In this document: in pieces, positions 24,925 through 35,286 of the stretch
Layout of the letters: every line of letters starts with the position of its first letter
How positions within the stretch are numbered: position 1 is the first letter of the stretch
Assembly (NCBI RefSeq): GCF_014773395.1
Contig: NZ_JACXAF010000003.1
Coordinates: 186,001-250,000, forward strand
Length of the DNA: 64,000 nt
DNA from: Neiella litorisoli
Lineage (GTDB): Bacteria > Pseudomonadota > Gammaproteobacteria > Enterobacterales > Neiellaceae
Reading direction: 5' to 3'
Translations under genes and position numbers: made by a program
The notes under the pieces: model-generated
Database searches by the model: none
Told to the model about the DNA's origin: nothing
Seen by the model: the letters and a program-made list of their open reading frames with translations, nothing else

Positions 24925-26727
24925 ATGAATACTTTTGTCAAAACATCACTAACAATAACCGTGGGTGTTGTGTTAGGTGCCGCTGGTTACCATGTGTTGA
25001 GTCCGACGCTAACTCTTCAACATCAAAGCGCGGCTGATGAACCGCTCTATTGGGTTGCGCCTATGGACCCCAATTACCGAAGAGATCAACCAGGAAAGTC
25101 TCCAATGGGAATGGATTTGATTCCTGTTTATGCAGACAGCGAAGGTGCAAATAGTCCCGGAACAGTGACCATTTCTCCCGAAGTTGAAAACAACCTAGGC
25201 GTCAGAGTAATCAACGTGAGTCACCAACCTTTCCATTCGGAAATTAACACGGTTGGCTACGTAGGCTTCAACGAGGATGCGCTAGTTCACGTTCACCCTC
25301 GCGTTGAAGGCTGGCTTGAGACGTTATTCGTCAAAGTTGAAGGTGAGCGAGTGACTCAGGGGGATCCGCTATTTTCGATATATTCGCCAGAGCTCGTCAA
25401 TGCTCAAGAAGAACTTCTTCTTGCTCTAGATAGAAAAAGTACAAAACTCATCAAGTCCGCTAAAGAGCGCCTGAGAGCATTGCAGGTTCCCGAATCCCAA
25501 ATACAAGCTGTTGTCGAGAATAGAGCAGTGTCTCGGACGGTAACAATTGTGGCACCTCAATCGGGTGTAATTGCCAATCTCGATGTGTATGAGGGGTTCT
25601 TCGTCAAGCCCGGCAAGACAATTTTGTCAGTGGGGCCTCTGGATGAAATTTGGGTTACGGCAGAGTTATTCGAAAGACAAGCTAACTTAGTCAATGTGGG
25701 TGACAAGGTCTCGATGACATTGGACTACGCGCCAGGAAGAGAGTGGCAAGGGCGTGTCGACTACATCTACCCAATGCTCGATCAAGACAATCGAACTGCC
25801 AGAGTTCGTCTCAGGTTTGCTAATAAAAACGAGACGTTAAAACCGAACATGTTTGCTCAAGTCGCCATTCACGCAGATTCTGACAAAGATACCCTGATAG
25901 TGCCTCGGGAAGCGCTCATAAGAACAGGCTCGCAAGATCGAGTTGTTCTCGCTATGGGAGAAGGAAAATACAAATCTGTTGCAGTTCAAGTGGGCCGCAT
26001 TGACTCGGAGCAAGCGGAGTTGATTGCCGGAGTTCAGCAAGGAGACTCCATCGTCTCTTCTTCACAGTTTTTGCTCGATTCTGAATCCAGCATTAGTTCA
26101 GATTTTTTACGGATGTCATCGGCTGATACTGCACTTGCGAAAACGGTTTGGGCTGAAGGTGTTGTGAAGTCGGTTAACCCTCTCGATAGAGAAGTAACGG
26201 TTGAACACGAGCCTGTTGATGCGTGGCAGTGGCCCGCTATGACAATGAAGTTCGGTGTTGCTGAGGTAGTAGACATTGAATTGCTGACGCCTGAGACACA
26301 CCTGCATTTCGAAATCGCCGAAGCCAACAATGCATACAGCATTCAGGGCATTCACATTATTTCTTCGGGACCAGACCGCTCTTCGACTTCTGCGGGAGAG
26401 CATAGCGGCCACAAAGAAATGGATCATAGCCAGCATCAAACCATGGAACACAATGGCCACAAAGAAATGGATCATAGCCAGCACCAAACCATGAATCACA
26501 GTGACCACGAAGGCATGGATCATCGCCAGCATCAAACCATGAATCACAGTGACCACGAAGGCTTGGCTCATAGCCAGCACCAATCCATGAATCACAGTGA
26601 CCACGAAGGCATGGATCGTAGCCAGCATCAAACCATGGAACACAGCGGGCATGAAGGCATGGATCATAGTCAGCATTCAGGTTCTGCTTCTAATTCCAAC
26701 AAGGCTAAGAGTGGAGAACAGCAATGA
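24925..26727 (+). CDS. cusB: CusB-like RND periplasmic adaptor with CusF domain and His/Met repeat tail
   Basis: A 600-residue membrane fusion protein. After an N-terminal anchor (about 5-25) comes a heavy-metal-binding segment ([27 protein letters not shown]), then the adaptor core with its hairpin and lipoyl halves (about 75-385). A CusF-like copper domain follows (about 410-490; WPAMTMKF is the Trp-Met-Met signature). The last 100 residues are a repeat array of His and Met, described separately. A CusB-CusF fusion is known; the long His/Met tail is an extra. It overlaps cusA by 4 bp. Confidence 0.93.
   Translation: MNTFVKTSLTITVGVVLGAAGYHVLSPTLTLQHQSAADEPLYWVAPMDPNYRRDQPGKSPMGMDLIPVYADSEGANSPGTVTISPEVENNLGVRVINVSHQPFHSEINTVGYVGFNEDALVHVHPRVEGWLETLFVKVEGERVTQGDPLFSIYSPELVNAQEELLLALDRKSTKLIKSAKERLRALQVPESQIQAVVENRAVSRTVTIVAPQSGVIANLDVYEGFFVKPGKTILSVGPLDEIWVTAELFERQANLVNVGDKVSMTLDYAPGREWQGRVDYIYPMLDQDNRTARVRLRFANKNETLKPNMFAQVAIHADSDKDTLIVPREALIRTGSQDRVVLAMGEGKYKSVAVQVGRIDSEQAELIAGVQQGDSIVSSSQFLLDSESSISSDFLRMSSADTALAKTVWAEGVVKSVNPLDREVTVEHEPVDAWQWPAMTMKFGVAEVVDIELLTPETHLHFEIAEANNAYSIQGIHIISSGPDRSSTSAGEHSGHKEMDHSQHQTMEHNGHKEMDHSQHQTMNHSDHEGMDHRQHQTMNHSDHEGLAHSQHQSMNHSDHEGMDRSQHQTMEHSGHEGMDHSQHSGSASNSNKAKSGEQQ
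26400..26691 (+). repeat. 48-bp tandem repeats encoding a His/Met-rich tail of CusB
   Basis: About six units of 48 bp encode 16-residue repeats of the type [16 protein letters not shown]. Units differ at few positions (for example HKEMD against HEGMD). The motif MDHSQHQ recurs in the small protein at 29863-30240. Confidence 0.9.
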
Positions 26728-29700
26728 TTGCTTCCATTATCCGATGGTCGATTTACAACCGGTTCATGGTACTGCTCATGACGCTGATATTAGTGGTGGG
26801 AGGACTATGGGCAATCAAGCAAACACCGATCGACGCGATTCCTGATCTCTCTGATGTTCAGGTCATCATTAAAACGTCATACCCAGGCCAAGCACCGCAG
26901 GTTGTTGAAGAGCAAGTTACCTACCCATTGACAACCGCCATGCTGTCGGTGCCTGGTGCTGAAACTGTGAGAGGCTTTTCGTTCTTTGGGGACTCATATG
27001 TATACGTGATCTTTGACGATGATACCGATTTGTATTGGGCCAGAAGTAGAGTTTTAGAATACTTGAGTCAAGTTGCTCCGAGCTTACCAAGTACCGCTAA
27101 GCCGCAACTTGGTCCTGATGCAACAGGTGTGGGCTGGGTTTACATCTACTCGCTAATAGACCGCTCCGGCCAGCGTGATTTATCACAACTTCGCTCCATC
27201 CAAGACTGGTTTCTAAAGTATGAGCTACAGACTGTTGCTGGGGTCTCTGAAGTAGCAACTGTCGGCGGCATGGTTAAGCAGTACCAAGTCAAAGTTGACC
27301 CCGATAAGCTCCGTGCCTTTGGTATTCCCCTTAGCCTGATTCAAACCGCTATTCAACGAGGAAACCAGGAGGTTGGCGCGTCGGTTATCGAGAATTCAGA
27401 AGCTGAGTATATGGTTCGGGCGACCGGATATATTCAAAGCATTGACGACTTAAACAACATTCCGTTGGGCGTTAGTCAGCAAGGCACTCCACTGCTTTTA
27501 AGAGATGTTGCAGATATTCAATTAGGGCCACAAATGCGACGAGGGGTTGCTGAGCTGAATGGCGAAGGTGAAACGGTCGGTGGTGTCATTGTAATGCGCT
27601 TTGGCGAGAATGCACAAAAAACAATTGAGGCCGTTAAAAGTCGTTTAGAGCAACTCAAACCCAGCCTCCCCCAAGGTGTAGAGATAGTGCCTGTTTATGA
27701 TCGATCTGGGTTAATAGAGCGAGCGGTGGACAACCTTTGGCACAAGCTACTGGAAGAATTCATTGTTGTCGCATTGGTTTGCCTGATCTTTCTCTTTCAT
27801 GTGCGCTCGTCATTGGTGGGCATTATTACTATCCCAGTGGGCATATTAGCCGCTTTTGTTGTGATGCATTTACAGGGCTTGAACGCCAACATCATGTCGT
27901 TAGGAGGCATTGCAATTGCAATTGGCGCAATGGTCGATGGCGCGATCGTGATGATTGAAAACATGCACAAACACATGGAAAAAGAGAAGGTGACAGATGA
28001 GAACCGTTGGCAAGTTGTCTCCAAGGCTGCAATTGAAGTTGGCCCGTCACTGTTCTTTTCGCTATTGATTATTACCGTTAGCTTCCTTCCGGTATTTACT
28101 CTTGAAGCGCAAGAGGGGCGGATGTTTTCTCCATTGGCCTTTACAAAAACTTACGCAATGGCAGCTTCTGCTGCTCTGGCCATTACCTTGGTTCCGGTAC
28201 TGATGGGCTATTTCATTCGCGGCAAAATTGTTGCTGAGAACAAAAACCCAGTTAACCGTATCCTGATGGCTTTGTATATGCCGCTTTTAAACGGCGTACT
28301 GAAATACCCCAAATCGACCATCGCAGTTTCGATTTTGATCACCGCTATAGGCTTTTGGCCGGTCAATAAAATTGGCACGGAATTCATTCCTCCTCTGGAT
28401 GAAGGCGATCTAATGTACATGCCAACCACTTACGCGGGGGTCTCGATTGGCAAAGCAAGAGAGCTGCTACAGCAAACCGATAAACTGATTCGAACTATTC
28501 CCGAAGTGCAGAATGTCTTTGGTAAGGTTGGTCGTGCTGATACTGCTACAGATCCTGCTCCTTTGACGATGGTTGAAACCTTTATTCAGTTGAAACCGAA
28601 AGAAGAGTGGCGAGAAGGAGTAACAACCGATGTTCTTAAACAAGAGCTCGATAGCTTAGTTCAGTTCCCTGGGTTAACAAATGCGTGGGTCATGCCCATC
28701 AAAACTCGCATCGATATGTTAGCGACAGGCATCAAGACACCCGTTGGCATTAAAATCGCGGGACCGGAACTAAATACAATCCAAACCATTGGCCAACAGT
28801 TAGAACAAATACTTAAAGATGTGCCTGGCACTGCATCTGCTTATTCCGAGCGGGTCGCGGGAGGGCGCTATATCAAAGTTGATATTGATAGGGCGCAGGC
28901 TGCTCGCTATGGATTAAACATTGCTGATGTGCAACAAGTCGTAGCGACAGCAATCGGCGGGATGAACGTGACTCAAACCGTTGAAGGACTTGAGCGCTAC
29001 CCGGTCAATTTGCGCTACCCCCAAACCTATCGTGATTCACCCGAAAGCATTGCTCTGCTGCCGATCGTAACCCCGTCTAATCAACGGATCGCTCTGAGTG
29101 ATGTTGCCGATGTTTATATCGAAGATGGTCCTCCAGGAATCAAAAGTGAAAATGCCCGACTGAATGGCTGGACCTACGTTGACTTGGAAGATGTAGATAT
29201 TGGTAGCTATGTCGAGCAGGCAAGTGAAATCGTTGCTTCAGAGCTTGCTTTGCCTCCGGGCTACTCGATTACTTGGTCCGGCCAATATGAGTACATGCTT
29301 CGGGCTAAAGAGAAGCTCTCCTATGTGATTCCATTAACACTGGCGATCATTGTGGTACTGCTTTATTTGAGCCACCGTCGGTTTAGTGACGTGCTGATCA
29401 TCATGGGGACGCTTCCGTTGGCTTTGATTGGCGGGATCTGGTTGATTTATTGGCAAGGCTTTAATTTTTCGGTTGCCGTTGGCGTTGGGTTCATTGCTTT
29501 GGCTGGGGTTGCTGTGGAAACGAGTGTGCTAATGCTTCTCTACCTTCGGCACGCTTTTGATGACTGGCTCGATGAATGTCAGCAAGCAGAAAAACCAATT
29601 ACCTTGAGCGGACTGAAGGATGCAATGATCGAAGGCGCGGCATTACGTTTACGCCCCAAAGTAATGACTGCAGCCACTATTATCGTCGGCCTATTACCCA

Positions 29701-29861
29701 TCATGTACGGAACAGGAACTGGTTCCGAAGTCATGCAACGCATTGCTGCCCCAATGGTTGGCGGCATGGTCTCTTCCATCTTACTTACGCTATTGCTTGT
29801 GCCTGCTGTGTATTACCTGTGGTGCAAACAGACAATCAAACCTTATTTGAAAGGAAAATAA
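26724..29861 (+). CDS. cusA: CusA-like heavy-metal RND pump
   Basis: A 1045-residue RND transporter of the heavy-metal-efflux group, which uses the proton gradient to drive Cu(I)/Ag(I) export through CusB and CusC. N-terminal helix 1, two large periplasmic loops and the transmembrane blocks are all present. [17 protein letters not shown] is the TM4 motif with the proton-relay acidic residues, and the start [14 protein letters not shown] is typical of CusA. Metal preference is inferred from the copper context. It is 1 bp from the next gene, so the set cusC-cusB-cusA plus two small genes is one operon. Confidence 0.95.
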   Translation: MIASIIRWSIYNRFMVLLMTLILVVGGLWAIKQTPIDAIPDLSDVQVIIKTSYPGQAPQVVEEQVTYPLTTAMLSVPGAETVRGFSFFGDSYVYVIFDDDTDLYWARSRVLEYLSQVAPSLPSTAKPQLGPDATGVGWVYIYSLIDRSGQRDLSQLRSIQDWFLKYELQTVAGVSEVATVGGMVKQYQVKVDPDKLRAFGIPLSLIQTAIQRGNQEVGASVIENSEAEYMVRATGYIQSIDDLNNIPLGVSQQGTPLLLRDVADIQLGPQMRRGVAELNGEGETVGGVIVMRFGENAQKTIEAVKSRLEQLKPSLPQGVEIVPVYDRSGLIERAVDNLWHKLLEEFIVVALVCLIFLFHVRSSLVGIITIPVGILAAFVVMHLQGLNANIMSLGGIAIAIGAMVDGAIVMIENMHKHMEKEKVTDENRWQVVSKAAIEVGPSLFFSLLIITVSFLPVFTLEAQEGRMFSPLAFTKTYAMAASAALAITLVPVLMGYFIRGKIVAENKNPVNRILMALYMPLLNGVLKYPKSTIAVSILITAIGFWPVNKIGTEFIPPLDEGDLMYMPTTYAGVSIGKARELLQQTDKLIRTIPEVQNVFGKVGRADTATDPAPLTMVETFIQLKPKEEWREGVTTDVLKQELDSLVQFPGLTNAWVMPIKTRIDMLATGIKTPVGIKIAGPELNTIQTIGQQLEQILKDVPGTASAYSERVAGGRYIKVDIDRAQAARYGLNIADVQQVVATAIGGMNVTQTVEGLERYPVNLRYPQTYRDSPESIALLPIVTPSNQRIALSDVADVYIEDGPPGIKSENARLNGWTYVDLEDVDIGSYVEQASEIVASELALPPGYSITWSGQYEYMLRAKEKLSYVIPLTLAIIVVLLYLSHRRFSDVLIIMGTLPLALIGGIWLIYWQGFNFSVAVGVGFIALAGVAVETSVLMLLYLRHAFDDWLDECQQAEKPITLSGLKDAMIEGAALRLRPKVMTAATIIVGLLPIMYGTGTGSEVMQRIAAPMVGGMVSSILLTLLLVPAVYYLWCKQTIKPYLKGK

Positions 29862-29862
29862 A

Positions 29863-30240
29863 GTGAAAACGTTAACTCTAAAAAACATTCTATTCGCCGC
29901 ATTCTTTGCTACAGCTTCTATTTCTTTGAGCCTTAATGCTGCTGAAACATCTATGGCGAAACACTCCAAGATGAATGGTATGGATCACAGCCAACATCAA
30001 GGTATGCACCAAGAGCAGACAAAGTGTCCTCACCACTACTCTGGCGACTGCACACATGAAGACAAAAAACAGTGTCCTCACCTAGAACAAGGGGCTGCTC
30101 ACTCTGGAAAAGAGGAGCACAAGCAGTGCCCACATCGAAAAAGTGAACATAACCAACATCAGAGTATGGATCATAGTCACCATCAGAGTATGGACCATAG
30201 CGAGCACCACCGGATGTCGAGCAAGAATAGCGGAGAGTGA
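29863..30240 (+). CDS. periplasmic His/Met/Cys-rich metal-binding protein
   Basis: A 125-residue exported protein (signal peptide to about residue 26, LSLNAAETS). The mature part has three CPH motifs (CPHHYSGDC, QCPHLEQG, QCPHRKS) and repeated MDHS-Q/H-H segments like the tail of CusB. It probably binds copper in the periplasm, as a buffer or a donor for CusB. The GTG start lies 1 bp after cusA and the stop is 2 bp before the DUF411 start. No named family is recognised. Confidence 0.75.
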   Translation: MKTLTLKNILFAAFFATASISLSLNAAETSMAKHSKMNGMDHSQHQGMHQEQTKCPHHYSGDCTHEDKKQCPHLEQGAAHSGKEEHKQCPHRKSEHNQHQSMDHSHHQSMDHSEHHRMSSKNSGE

Positions 30241-30242
30241 AA

Positions 30243-30671
30243 ATGAAAAAGTTAGCTTTAGTAGCAAGTATCTTGCTCAGTATCGGGGCTGCCACTGCAT
30301 CTGAGACGATTGAAGTGTACAAGTCTGAATATTGCGGCTGCTGTCAGAAGTGGGTGGACTACATGCAACAGCAAGGGTTTGAGTTGAATGTTGTTATTCA
30401 AAACAATCTCAGCAAGTTAAAGGAGCAAGCCGGAGTGACACCAGCGGCAGCTTCTTGCCATACCGCTTTTGTTGGTGGTTATTTTATTGAAGGTCACGTT
30501 CCCGCTAAAGATGTTCAGCGATTGTTGGATGAGCGCCCAAATATTAAAGGCATCGCAGTGCCCGGCATGCCGATGGGCTCACCTGGAATGGAAGGGAATC
30601 GTAAAGATGCTTACAGCGTGATTGCTGTTCATCACGATGGACAAACTTCGCAATTTAGTCATTACCACTGA
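30243..30671 (+). CDS. DUF411 periplasmic metal-binding protein
   Basis: A 142-residue DUF411 protein with a signal peptide (LALVASILLSIGAATA). EYCGCCQKW and the later SCHTAF, EGHVPA, MPMGSPGM are the family signatures; the Cys and Met residues are expected to bind copper. DUF411 genes are common in copper-resistance clusters. ATG 30243 is chosen with GGAGAG 5 nt upstream, in place of the GTG at 30237 that overlaps the ribosome site. A strong hairpin follows. Confidence 0.88.
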   Translation: MKKLALVASILLSIGAATASETIEVYKSEYCGCCQKWVDYMQQQGFELNVVIQNNLSKLKEQAGVTPAAASCHTAFVGGYFIEGHVPAKDVQRLLDERPNIKGIAVPGMPMGSPGMEGNRKDAYSVIAVHHDGQTSQFSHYH

Positions 30672-30677
30672 TAGCCA

Positions 30678-30702
30678 AGAGGCGACTTCTAGTCGCCTCT
30701 TT
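30678..30702 (+). terminator. terminator of the cus operon
   Basis: A 10-bp perfect stem AGAGGCGACT / AGTCGCCTCT with a TCT loop and a short T-run, 7 bp after the DUF411 stop. Confidence 0.75.
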
Positions 30703-30856
30703 AGCCACATATTGCGATTCGGTTATTCGTCAGCTCAACTGTGTTTGAAGCTTGTTTGGGCAGACCCATTGCTATTTTCGAGGACGTTCACATGAATTAT
30801 AGCGCTCAATCCTTAGCGGTGAGGAGCCGTAGAGCGGAAGCACCGAGCTGGAACGT

Positions 30857-31270
30857 ATGATGAGTGCCTTGATGTATGGCAACTACGGTAGGTTTGCTAG
30901 TTGTAAAGCCAAGTTACTTGCCTCGATTTTATTGCTTGGGCTGCTATCCGCGATGAGCTTTTTAAGCTCCTGTGCTGAATCCTTCTCGCCCCCCCAAGTA
31001 GATCAACATGATGGTATGCAAAAGATAGGCTGCCATTCAGTAAAAGTGAGCTCTGCCGAACGAACTGATTGTTGTGAATTGTCAAGTTGCAGGGCTGCGC
31101 AGGCTCTAGAGTCGCAATCAAAGCGAAAATTTGATGTTGCTCATAGTGACTCTTGCATGCAACTGCTGCGAAATTTTGAGCGGCAAAGGAGATATGCCTG
31201 CTCGCTGATAAGGCCAAGTGCCCAACGTAAGACGCCTATTTTCCTCTTGTTTGAAGTGTTTAGAGAATAG
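30857..31270 (+). CDS. possible Cys-rich exported protein
   Basis: A 137-residue reading frame that I do not recognise. A hydrophobic helix (LLASILLLGLLSAMSFLSSC) looks like an export signal, possibly of a lipoprotein, with Cys at its end. Several cysteines follow (IGCHSVK, DCCELSSC), suggestive of metal binding. The C-terminal third is basic. It lies in the metal cargo between two hairpins; ATG 30857 or 30860. Reality as a gene is moderately likely. Confidence 0.45.
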   Translation: MMSALMYGNYGRFASCKAKLLASILLLGLLSAMSFLSSCAESFSPPQVDQHDGMQKIGCHSVKVSSAERTDCCELSSCRAAQALESQSKRKFDVAHSDSCMQLLRNFERQRRYACSLIRPSAQRKTPIFLLFEVFRE

Positions 31271-31333
31271 AGATTCTTAGCCCATATAACTTTCCGTTTA
31301 TGACTCGAACTCACTCAAATAGAGAATCTCACC

Positions 31334-31768
31334 ATGAAAATTTTTGCTAAAAAACTCATTGTTGCCTTGCTACTAACGGCTCCTTCTATGGCTGTAATGG
31401 CCAACGATACTTCTGTATCTATGTATCAACACCAAGAAAAGATGCATCAGACGATAAAGTCGATGAATTCGTTATTAGAAAATACTCTGGTGAATGGCAC
31501 CACAGTTCCAAATCAAGGGGTTATGAAGGAACACCGAGAGGCAATGGCAACGGGTATTGAGCAATTGACTGAAATGGTCCGCGCAAAGCGCATAGCCAAT
31601 GCTGAATGTTTAGAGCAGCAAACAGCAGATGAGCAGACCTGTTATCAATTAGAAAGCCACCAGGATACTCAATTGATTATGGTGGTGACGCTGCTTGAAC
31701 ATTTGTTGGCTCGTCAGAACATATTGGAGCAACACGTTATTGATGTGAAATCTACGGCAGCTCACTAG
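31334..31768 (+). CDS. small exported helical protein of unknown function
   Basis: A 144-residue protein with a clear signal peptide (FAKKLIVALLLTAPSMAVMAND). The mature part is helical with several Met and His residues (MYQHQEKMHQTIKSMN) and two cysteines (C96 and C106) that could form a disulfide. It may be a periplasmic metal-binding helical bundle, by context only. A hairpin follows at 31779-31809. Confidence 0.6.
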   Translation: MKIFAKKLIVALLLTAPSMAVMANDTSVSMYQHQEKMHQTIKSMNSLLENTLVNGTTVPNQGVMKEHREAMATGIEQLTEMVRAKRIANAECLEQQTADEQTCYQLESHQDTQLIMVVTLLEHLLARQNILEQHVIDVKSTAAH

Positions 31769-31778
31769 CTTTGACTTC

Positions 31779-31809
31779 GGAGCATGAGGGGAAGAGACCC
31801 TCTTGCTCC
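31779..31809 (+). terminator. hairpin after the helical exported protein gene
   Basis: The stem GGAGCA-T-GAGGG pairs with CCCTC-T-TGCTCC with a single T-T mismatch and a 7-nt loop. The T-run is weak, so it is a likely but not certain terminator. Confidence 0.6.
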
Positions 31810-31874
31810 GTTCATTAGCTAGTTTGAGTTAGTGTGTAATGCCTTCGAATCTTAATTACCGATATGGTTAAGAA

Positions 31875-32582
31875 ATGATTAGAGTCATAAGAGCAATCCA
31901 CAAGTGGTTGATGGTAGTCGTGGGAGCGCAGTTTCTGTTGTGGGCCATCAGTGGCTTATACATGGTGCTGATGAATATTCACTATGTTCATGGTGAATTT
32001 CTTTCAGTTGATTCTAGAGAAGAGATAAAGGGCGTGGAGGTAACTTACTCATTTGATTCATTAGTTAGAGACAACCCAGAAGCTATCAATGTCGAGCTAA
32101 CAATGAGTTCAGGGCATCCTATCTATCGATTTGTAACCCCCCAAGGTCACGGAGCTGCGGTGGATGCAAATACTGGTGAAAGAATTCCTCCAGTTGAAGA
32201 ATATCAAGCAAGGCAGATTGCGAAATACAGTTACGCAGGTAATGACGAAATCAGTCACGTAAAACTCATATCAGATGCGTCTCTTAAGCCTTCAGAAATA
32301 TCTGCTAGACACCTTCCTGTGTGGCAAGTGACATTTGATCACTATTCGGCTCCGACTTTTTATGTCAGTGAATATACTGGCGAGATTGTGACTAAACGTC
32401 ATAGCCCATGGAGAATTTTTGATTGGATGTGGCGGCTTCACATTATGGACTATACCGAAGGAGAAAATGTTTCAAATTTGTTGTTCATCTTAAGCGCAAC
32501 TACGGCCTTAGCAGCAGCATTGACTGGCATCATATTATTGGTATTGCGGTTGCGATCCTCCTTCGCCAAGGAGGGTTTATGA
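31875..32582 (+). CDS. PepSY domain membrane protein
   Basis: A 235-residue protein with a membrane helix near the N-terminus (VVVGAQFLLWAISGLYMVLM), a central periplasmic part with PepSY-like features (FYVSEYTGEIVTKRHSPWRIFDWMWRLHIMDY), and a C-terminal helix. PepSY membrane proteins with the W-R-L-H-x-M-D motif occur with iron and copper reductases. The stop overlaps the next gene by ATGA. With the following PepSY-ferredoxin-reductase it probably forms a membrane redox unit. Confidence 0.82.
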   Translation: MIRVIRAIHKWLMVVVGAQFLLWAISGLYMVLMNIHYVHGEFLSVDSREEIKGVEVTYSFDSLVRDNPEAINVELTMSSGHPIYRFVTPQGHGAAVDANTGERIPPVEEYQARQIAKYSYAGNDEISHVKLISDASLKPSEISARHLPVWQVTFDHYSAPTFYVSEYTGEIVTKRHSPWRIFDWMWRLHIMDYTEGENVSNLLFILSATTALAAALTGIILLVLRLRSSFAKEGL

Positions 32583-34408
32583 GCCTCCTTGGCTTCACTA
32601 AATCGATACATAAATGGGTTTCTGTCGCCGTAGGGCTCCAAGTAATTGTTTGGATAGGAACGGGAGGCTACTTTGCTCTAGTCGATCATCATGTAGCGGG
32701 AGGAAATGCCAGTAAAACCTCGGTTAACCACCAAGGAGTTAAAACAAAGCCACTTATACCGTGGATGAACTTAACTGAGCAAAGTGCTGAGAGCGTAAAA
32801 CTACTGTGGATATTGGAGCAGCCTTACTATCAGGTTATACATACGAAACCCGAACACCGTTACCAGAAGCATTATGTGCAACTCTTCGATGCCTATTCTG
32901 GAGAGCTTTTTGTTCTAACAGAACCTTTTGTAAAAAAGATAGCAAATCGTTCCTACACCGGAACTGCAAATGTTATTGCTGTGTCTTTGGTAAAGCCCCC
33001 TGTTCGCGAGTTGCCGAGAGAAGAAAATGCTGTTTGGAAGGTATCATTCGATGATCCCAGTCACACCAATGTTTACATTGACAAAAATTCTGGACGAGTC
33101 ATCAGCCATATTGACGATGATCGGCGCTTGCGTGATCTTATGTTTAGGCTGCACTTCATGGATTATGGAAATTCAGGAAGTTTCAATCATTGGCTCATAG
33201 TTTCGGCTGCTGGATTGACTTTAGCTCTATCGGTTACAGGGGGCGTCTGGCTCATCTTTTTATTTAAAAGCGGACTGCTAAGAGTCCCTCTTGCTAAAAG
33301 TAGAAAGCACTTATCTGTTCGGCATTTACCTTCAGGTACGACTTCAGATTTAGCCTTACCCAAAGCAGATACGATTTTGAACGGGTTGGTGGAAGCAGGA
33401 GTATTTCTTCAATCTCGTTGCGGCGGAGGGGGAACATGCGGGACGTGCAAGTTTAAGTCGAGTAAAAACCTTCCCCAAACAACGGCAGATCAAGATCTCC
33501 TCTCGCCAGAGCAACTAAATCGAGGATACAGGCTTGCATGCCAACATTTTGTTTCGGGCATAGAACAGATAGAAATTGATGCCCCTCAAGAGGTTCAGAC
33601 CTATGAGTTAACAACGGTGGAGACCAAGTTTATTACACCATTTATAAAGGAGATAAAATTTACCGCCGCTGGAGGAAAGAGAATTCCATACCGCGCTGGG
33701 GCGTATATGAGCTTTATCATTCCTGGCGGTACAAATTTCATCAGACCTAAGGATTTGCCTCAACACTATGAGAGATATTGGCAACAGGTTCCTAGTGGTA
33801 CATTCACTCATCAAGGAGGTGTTCGGCATTATTCGTTGGCAACCTATGACTCGCTCGATAACAAGCTGATATTCAATGTTAGGTGGCAACTTCATGAGTC
33901 AGCAGCAGGCTTGGGTTCCAGCTATTTGGGAGCTCTCAATGTCGGGGATAAAGTTATCGCAAGCGGTCCATTTTCTGATTTTTTTGCGTCTGAGAATGAA
34001 GTGGTTCGAAGAGTTTTAATTGGAGCGGGATCGGGATTGGCACCATTGAGAGCAATAATTTGGGAGCAGGTTGAGCTCGGTTCTGATCGTCATGAAACCT
34101 GGCTCATTCAAGGCGCAAGAAATGAAGATGAACTTGCTTACAGTGAAGAGTTCGAGACATTATCGGAAGAGATGGGTAACTTTTTTTATCTACCCACTCT
34201 GTCAAGTCCTTCCTGTAATTGGAAAGGAAAGCAAGGTTACGTTCAGCAGGTCATATTAGGGCAAATCAAACATTGGCTAAATGGGGAGGTTACTGAATTT
34301 TATTTATGTGGCCCAAGTAAGATGATGATTGAGGTTGAGAATATCCTCATCAACAGTGGCGTTCCCTCTGAGCTAATATTTAAAGATGACTTCAGTTCGG
34401 GTCGATAA
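32579..34408 (+). CDS. PepSY-ferredoxin-FAD/NAD(P) reductase fusion (NqrF-like)
   Basis: A 609-residue protein. A PepSY membrane part (residues about 1-230; LMFRLHFMDYG) ends in a transmembrane helix. A [2Fe-2S] ferredoxin domain follows with CGGGGTCGTC (about 280-289) and a fourth cysteine in LACQH near 321. The last 280 residues are an FAD/NAD(P)-binding reductase (RHYSLATY, GAGSGLAPLRAI, CGPSKMM) most like NqrF. Electrons from NAD(P)H could pass through FAD and 2Fe-2S to the PepSY membrane part. The substrate is not known; a metal reductase is plausible. The true start is ATG 32579; the frame is also open upstream. Confidence 0.85.
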   Translation: MSLLGFTKSIHKWVSVAVGLQVIVWIGTGGYFALVDHHVAGGNASKTSVNHQGVKTKPLIPWMNLTEQSAESVKLLWILEQPYYQVIHTKPEHRYQKHYVQLFDAYSGELFVLTEPFVKKIANRSYTGTANVIAVSLVKPPVRELPREENAVWKVSFDDPSHTNVYIDKNSGRVISHIDDDRRLRDLMFRLHFMDYGNSGSFNHWLIVSAAGLTLALSVTGGVWLIFLFKSGLLRVPLAKSRKHLSVRHLPSGTTSDLALPKADTILNGLVEAGVFLQSRCGGGGTCGTCKFKSSKNLPQTTADQDLLSPEQLNRGYRLACQHFVSGIEQIEIDAPQEVQTYELTTVETKFITPFIKEIKFTAAGGKRIPYRAGAYMSFIIPGGTNFIRPKDLPQHYERYWQQVPSGTFTHQGGVRHYSLATYDSLDNKLIFNVRWQLHESAAGLGSSYLGALNVGDKVIASGPFSDFFASENEVVRRVLIGAGSGLAPLRAIIWEQVELGSDRHETWLIQGARNEDELAYSEEFETLSEEMGNFFYLPTLSSPSCNWKGKQGYVQQVILGQIKHWLNGEVTEFYLCGPSKMMIEVENILINSGVPSELIFKDDFSSGR

Positions 34409-34560
34409 CCCTTGGTACAGCATTTCAGCGGTTGTGATGATTATACGCAGTGAGCCTTGAGTCACAGGGTAATTGCAGTATCAGCAGTTAAGTTTACAAA
34501 ACCTTACGTTTAGAGTGGTTATGGTGCTCTATACCTAGATGTGTACTCTCTGTAAGGCAA

Positions 34561-34884
34561 ATGAAAATGAACAGGTTAGCCCTTGCAATAATCGTAGGTA
34601 TGCTCGCTATTTCTATTGCCCCGCAAGTCGATAGCCGAGGTTTCGGTGGTAGGCAGCAACAACCTGAATTTATCAACGTTGATACAAATAACGATGGCTT
34701 GATTTCCAAAGATGAGTTCGAAACCTTTCACTCAGATCGTCAATTAAGGCGGGTTGGTCAAGCAAAGTTACAAAGAAATGCAGCCGACTCTTCAAAATTG
34801 TTCGAGCAATACGATTTAGACCAAGATGGGTTCATCAGTGCAGAAGAGTTTCTAGCTCGGCCACCCTGTAGACGCTCGACTTAG
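34561..34884 (+). CDS. exported EF-hand protein
   Basis: A 107-residue protein with a signal peptide (RLALAIIVGMLAISIAPQVDS) and two EF-hand loops, DTNNDGLISKDE and DLDQDGFISAEE, both with the full 12-residue ligand pattern. It probably binds Ca(II) or another divalent ion in the periplasm. ATG 34561 and 34567 both fit. Its presence in metal cargo is common, but the role is unknown. Confidence 0.8.
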   Translation: MKMNRLALAIIVGMLAISIAPQVDSRGFGGRQQQPEFINVDTNNDGLISKDEFETFHSDRQLRRVGQAKLQRNAADSSKLFEQYDLDQDGFISAEEFLARPPCRRST

Positions 34885-34959
34885 TTTCATAGGCTCTAGG
34901 TTTCACTCTATTCAGATGAGCGAACTTATTAAGTTCTCCATAACTGGGGTAGATACAGA

Positions 34960-35286
34960 ATGAATTTGAATCGTTTAAGGCCATATACGGCGGTTATTTT
35001 GGCTTTCTCGTTTACTGTTCTGATGGTGACTGGGCTGATCCTATTTGTTGCTCCTCATGGCCCCGGCTCAAGTCAGTGGGCTTGGATTGGTTTGACGAAG
35101 CATCAATACAAAGATATCCATTTGTATTTGGGGTTCCTAAGCATTGCCTTGGTTCTGTTTCACGTTATTCTTAACAAGAAGCCGTTGACCAAATACCTAG
35201 TCGGAAAAAACGAGAATTGGGGAAACCCAGTACTATGGGCAATAGCGGTCATTGTCGCAGTGGTCTCGTTTGTTGTGTTTGGTTGA
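34960..35286 (+). CDS. DUF4405 cytochrome-b561-like membrane protein
   Basis: A 108-residue protein with three transmembrane helices and conserved histidines (LTKHQYKDIHLYLGF, LVLFHVILNKKPL) as in DUF4405, a family related to b-type cytochromes. It may bind heme and pass electrons in the membrane, possibly together with the PepSY reductase upstream; this is inference. Confidence 0.75.
   Translation: MNLNRLRPYTAVILAFSFTVLMVTGLILFVAPHGPGSSQWAWIGLTKHQYKDIHLYLGFLSIALVLFHVILNKKPLTKYLVGKNENWGNPVLWAIAVIVAVVSFVVFG

Noticed and set aside
26116-26676. Long antisense reading frame over the CusB tail
   Set aside because: It is the complement of the 48-bp repeats and has no ribosome site or family resemblance.
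32423-32578. Upstream extension of the PepSY-ferredoxin reductase
   Set aside because: It lies inside the preceding PepSY gene; ATG 32579 overlaps its stop and begins the PepSY helix.
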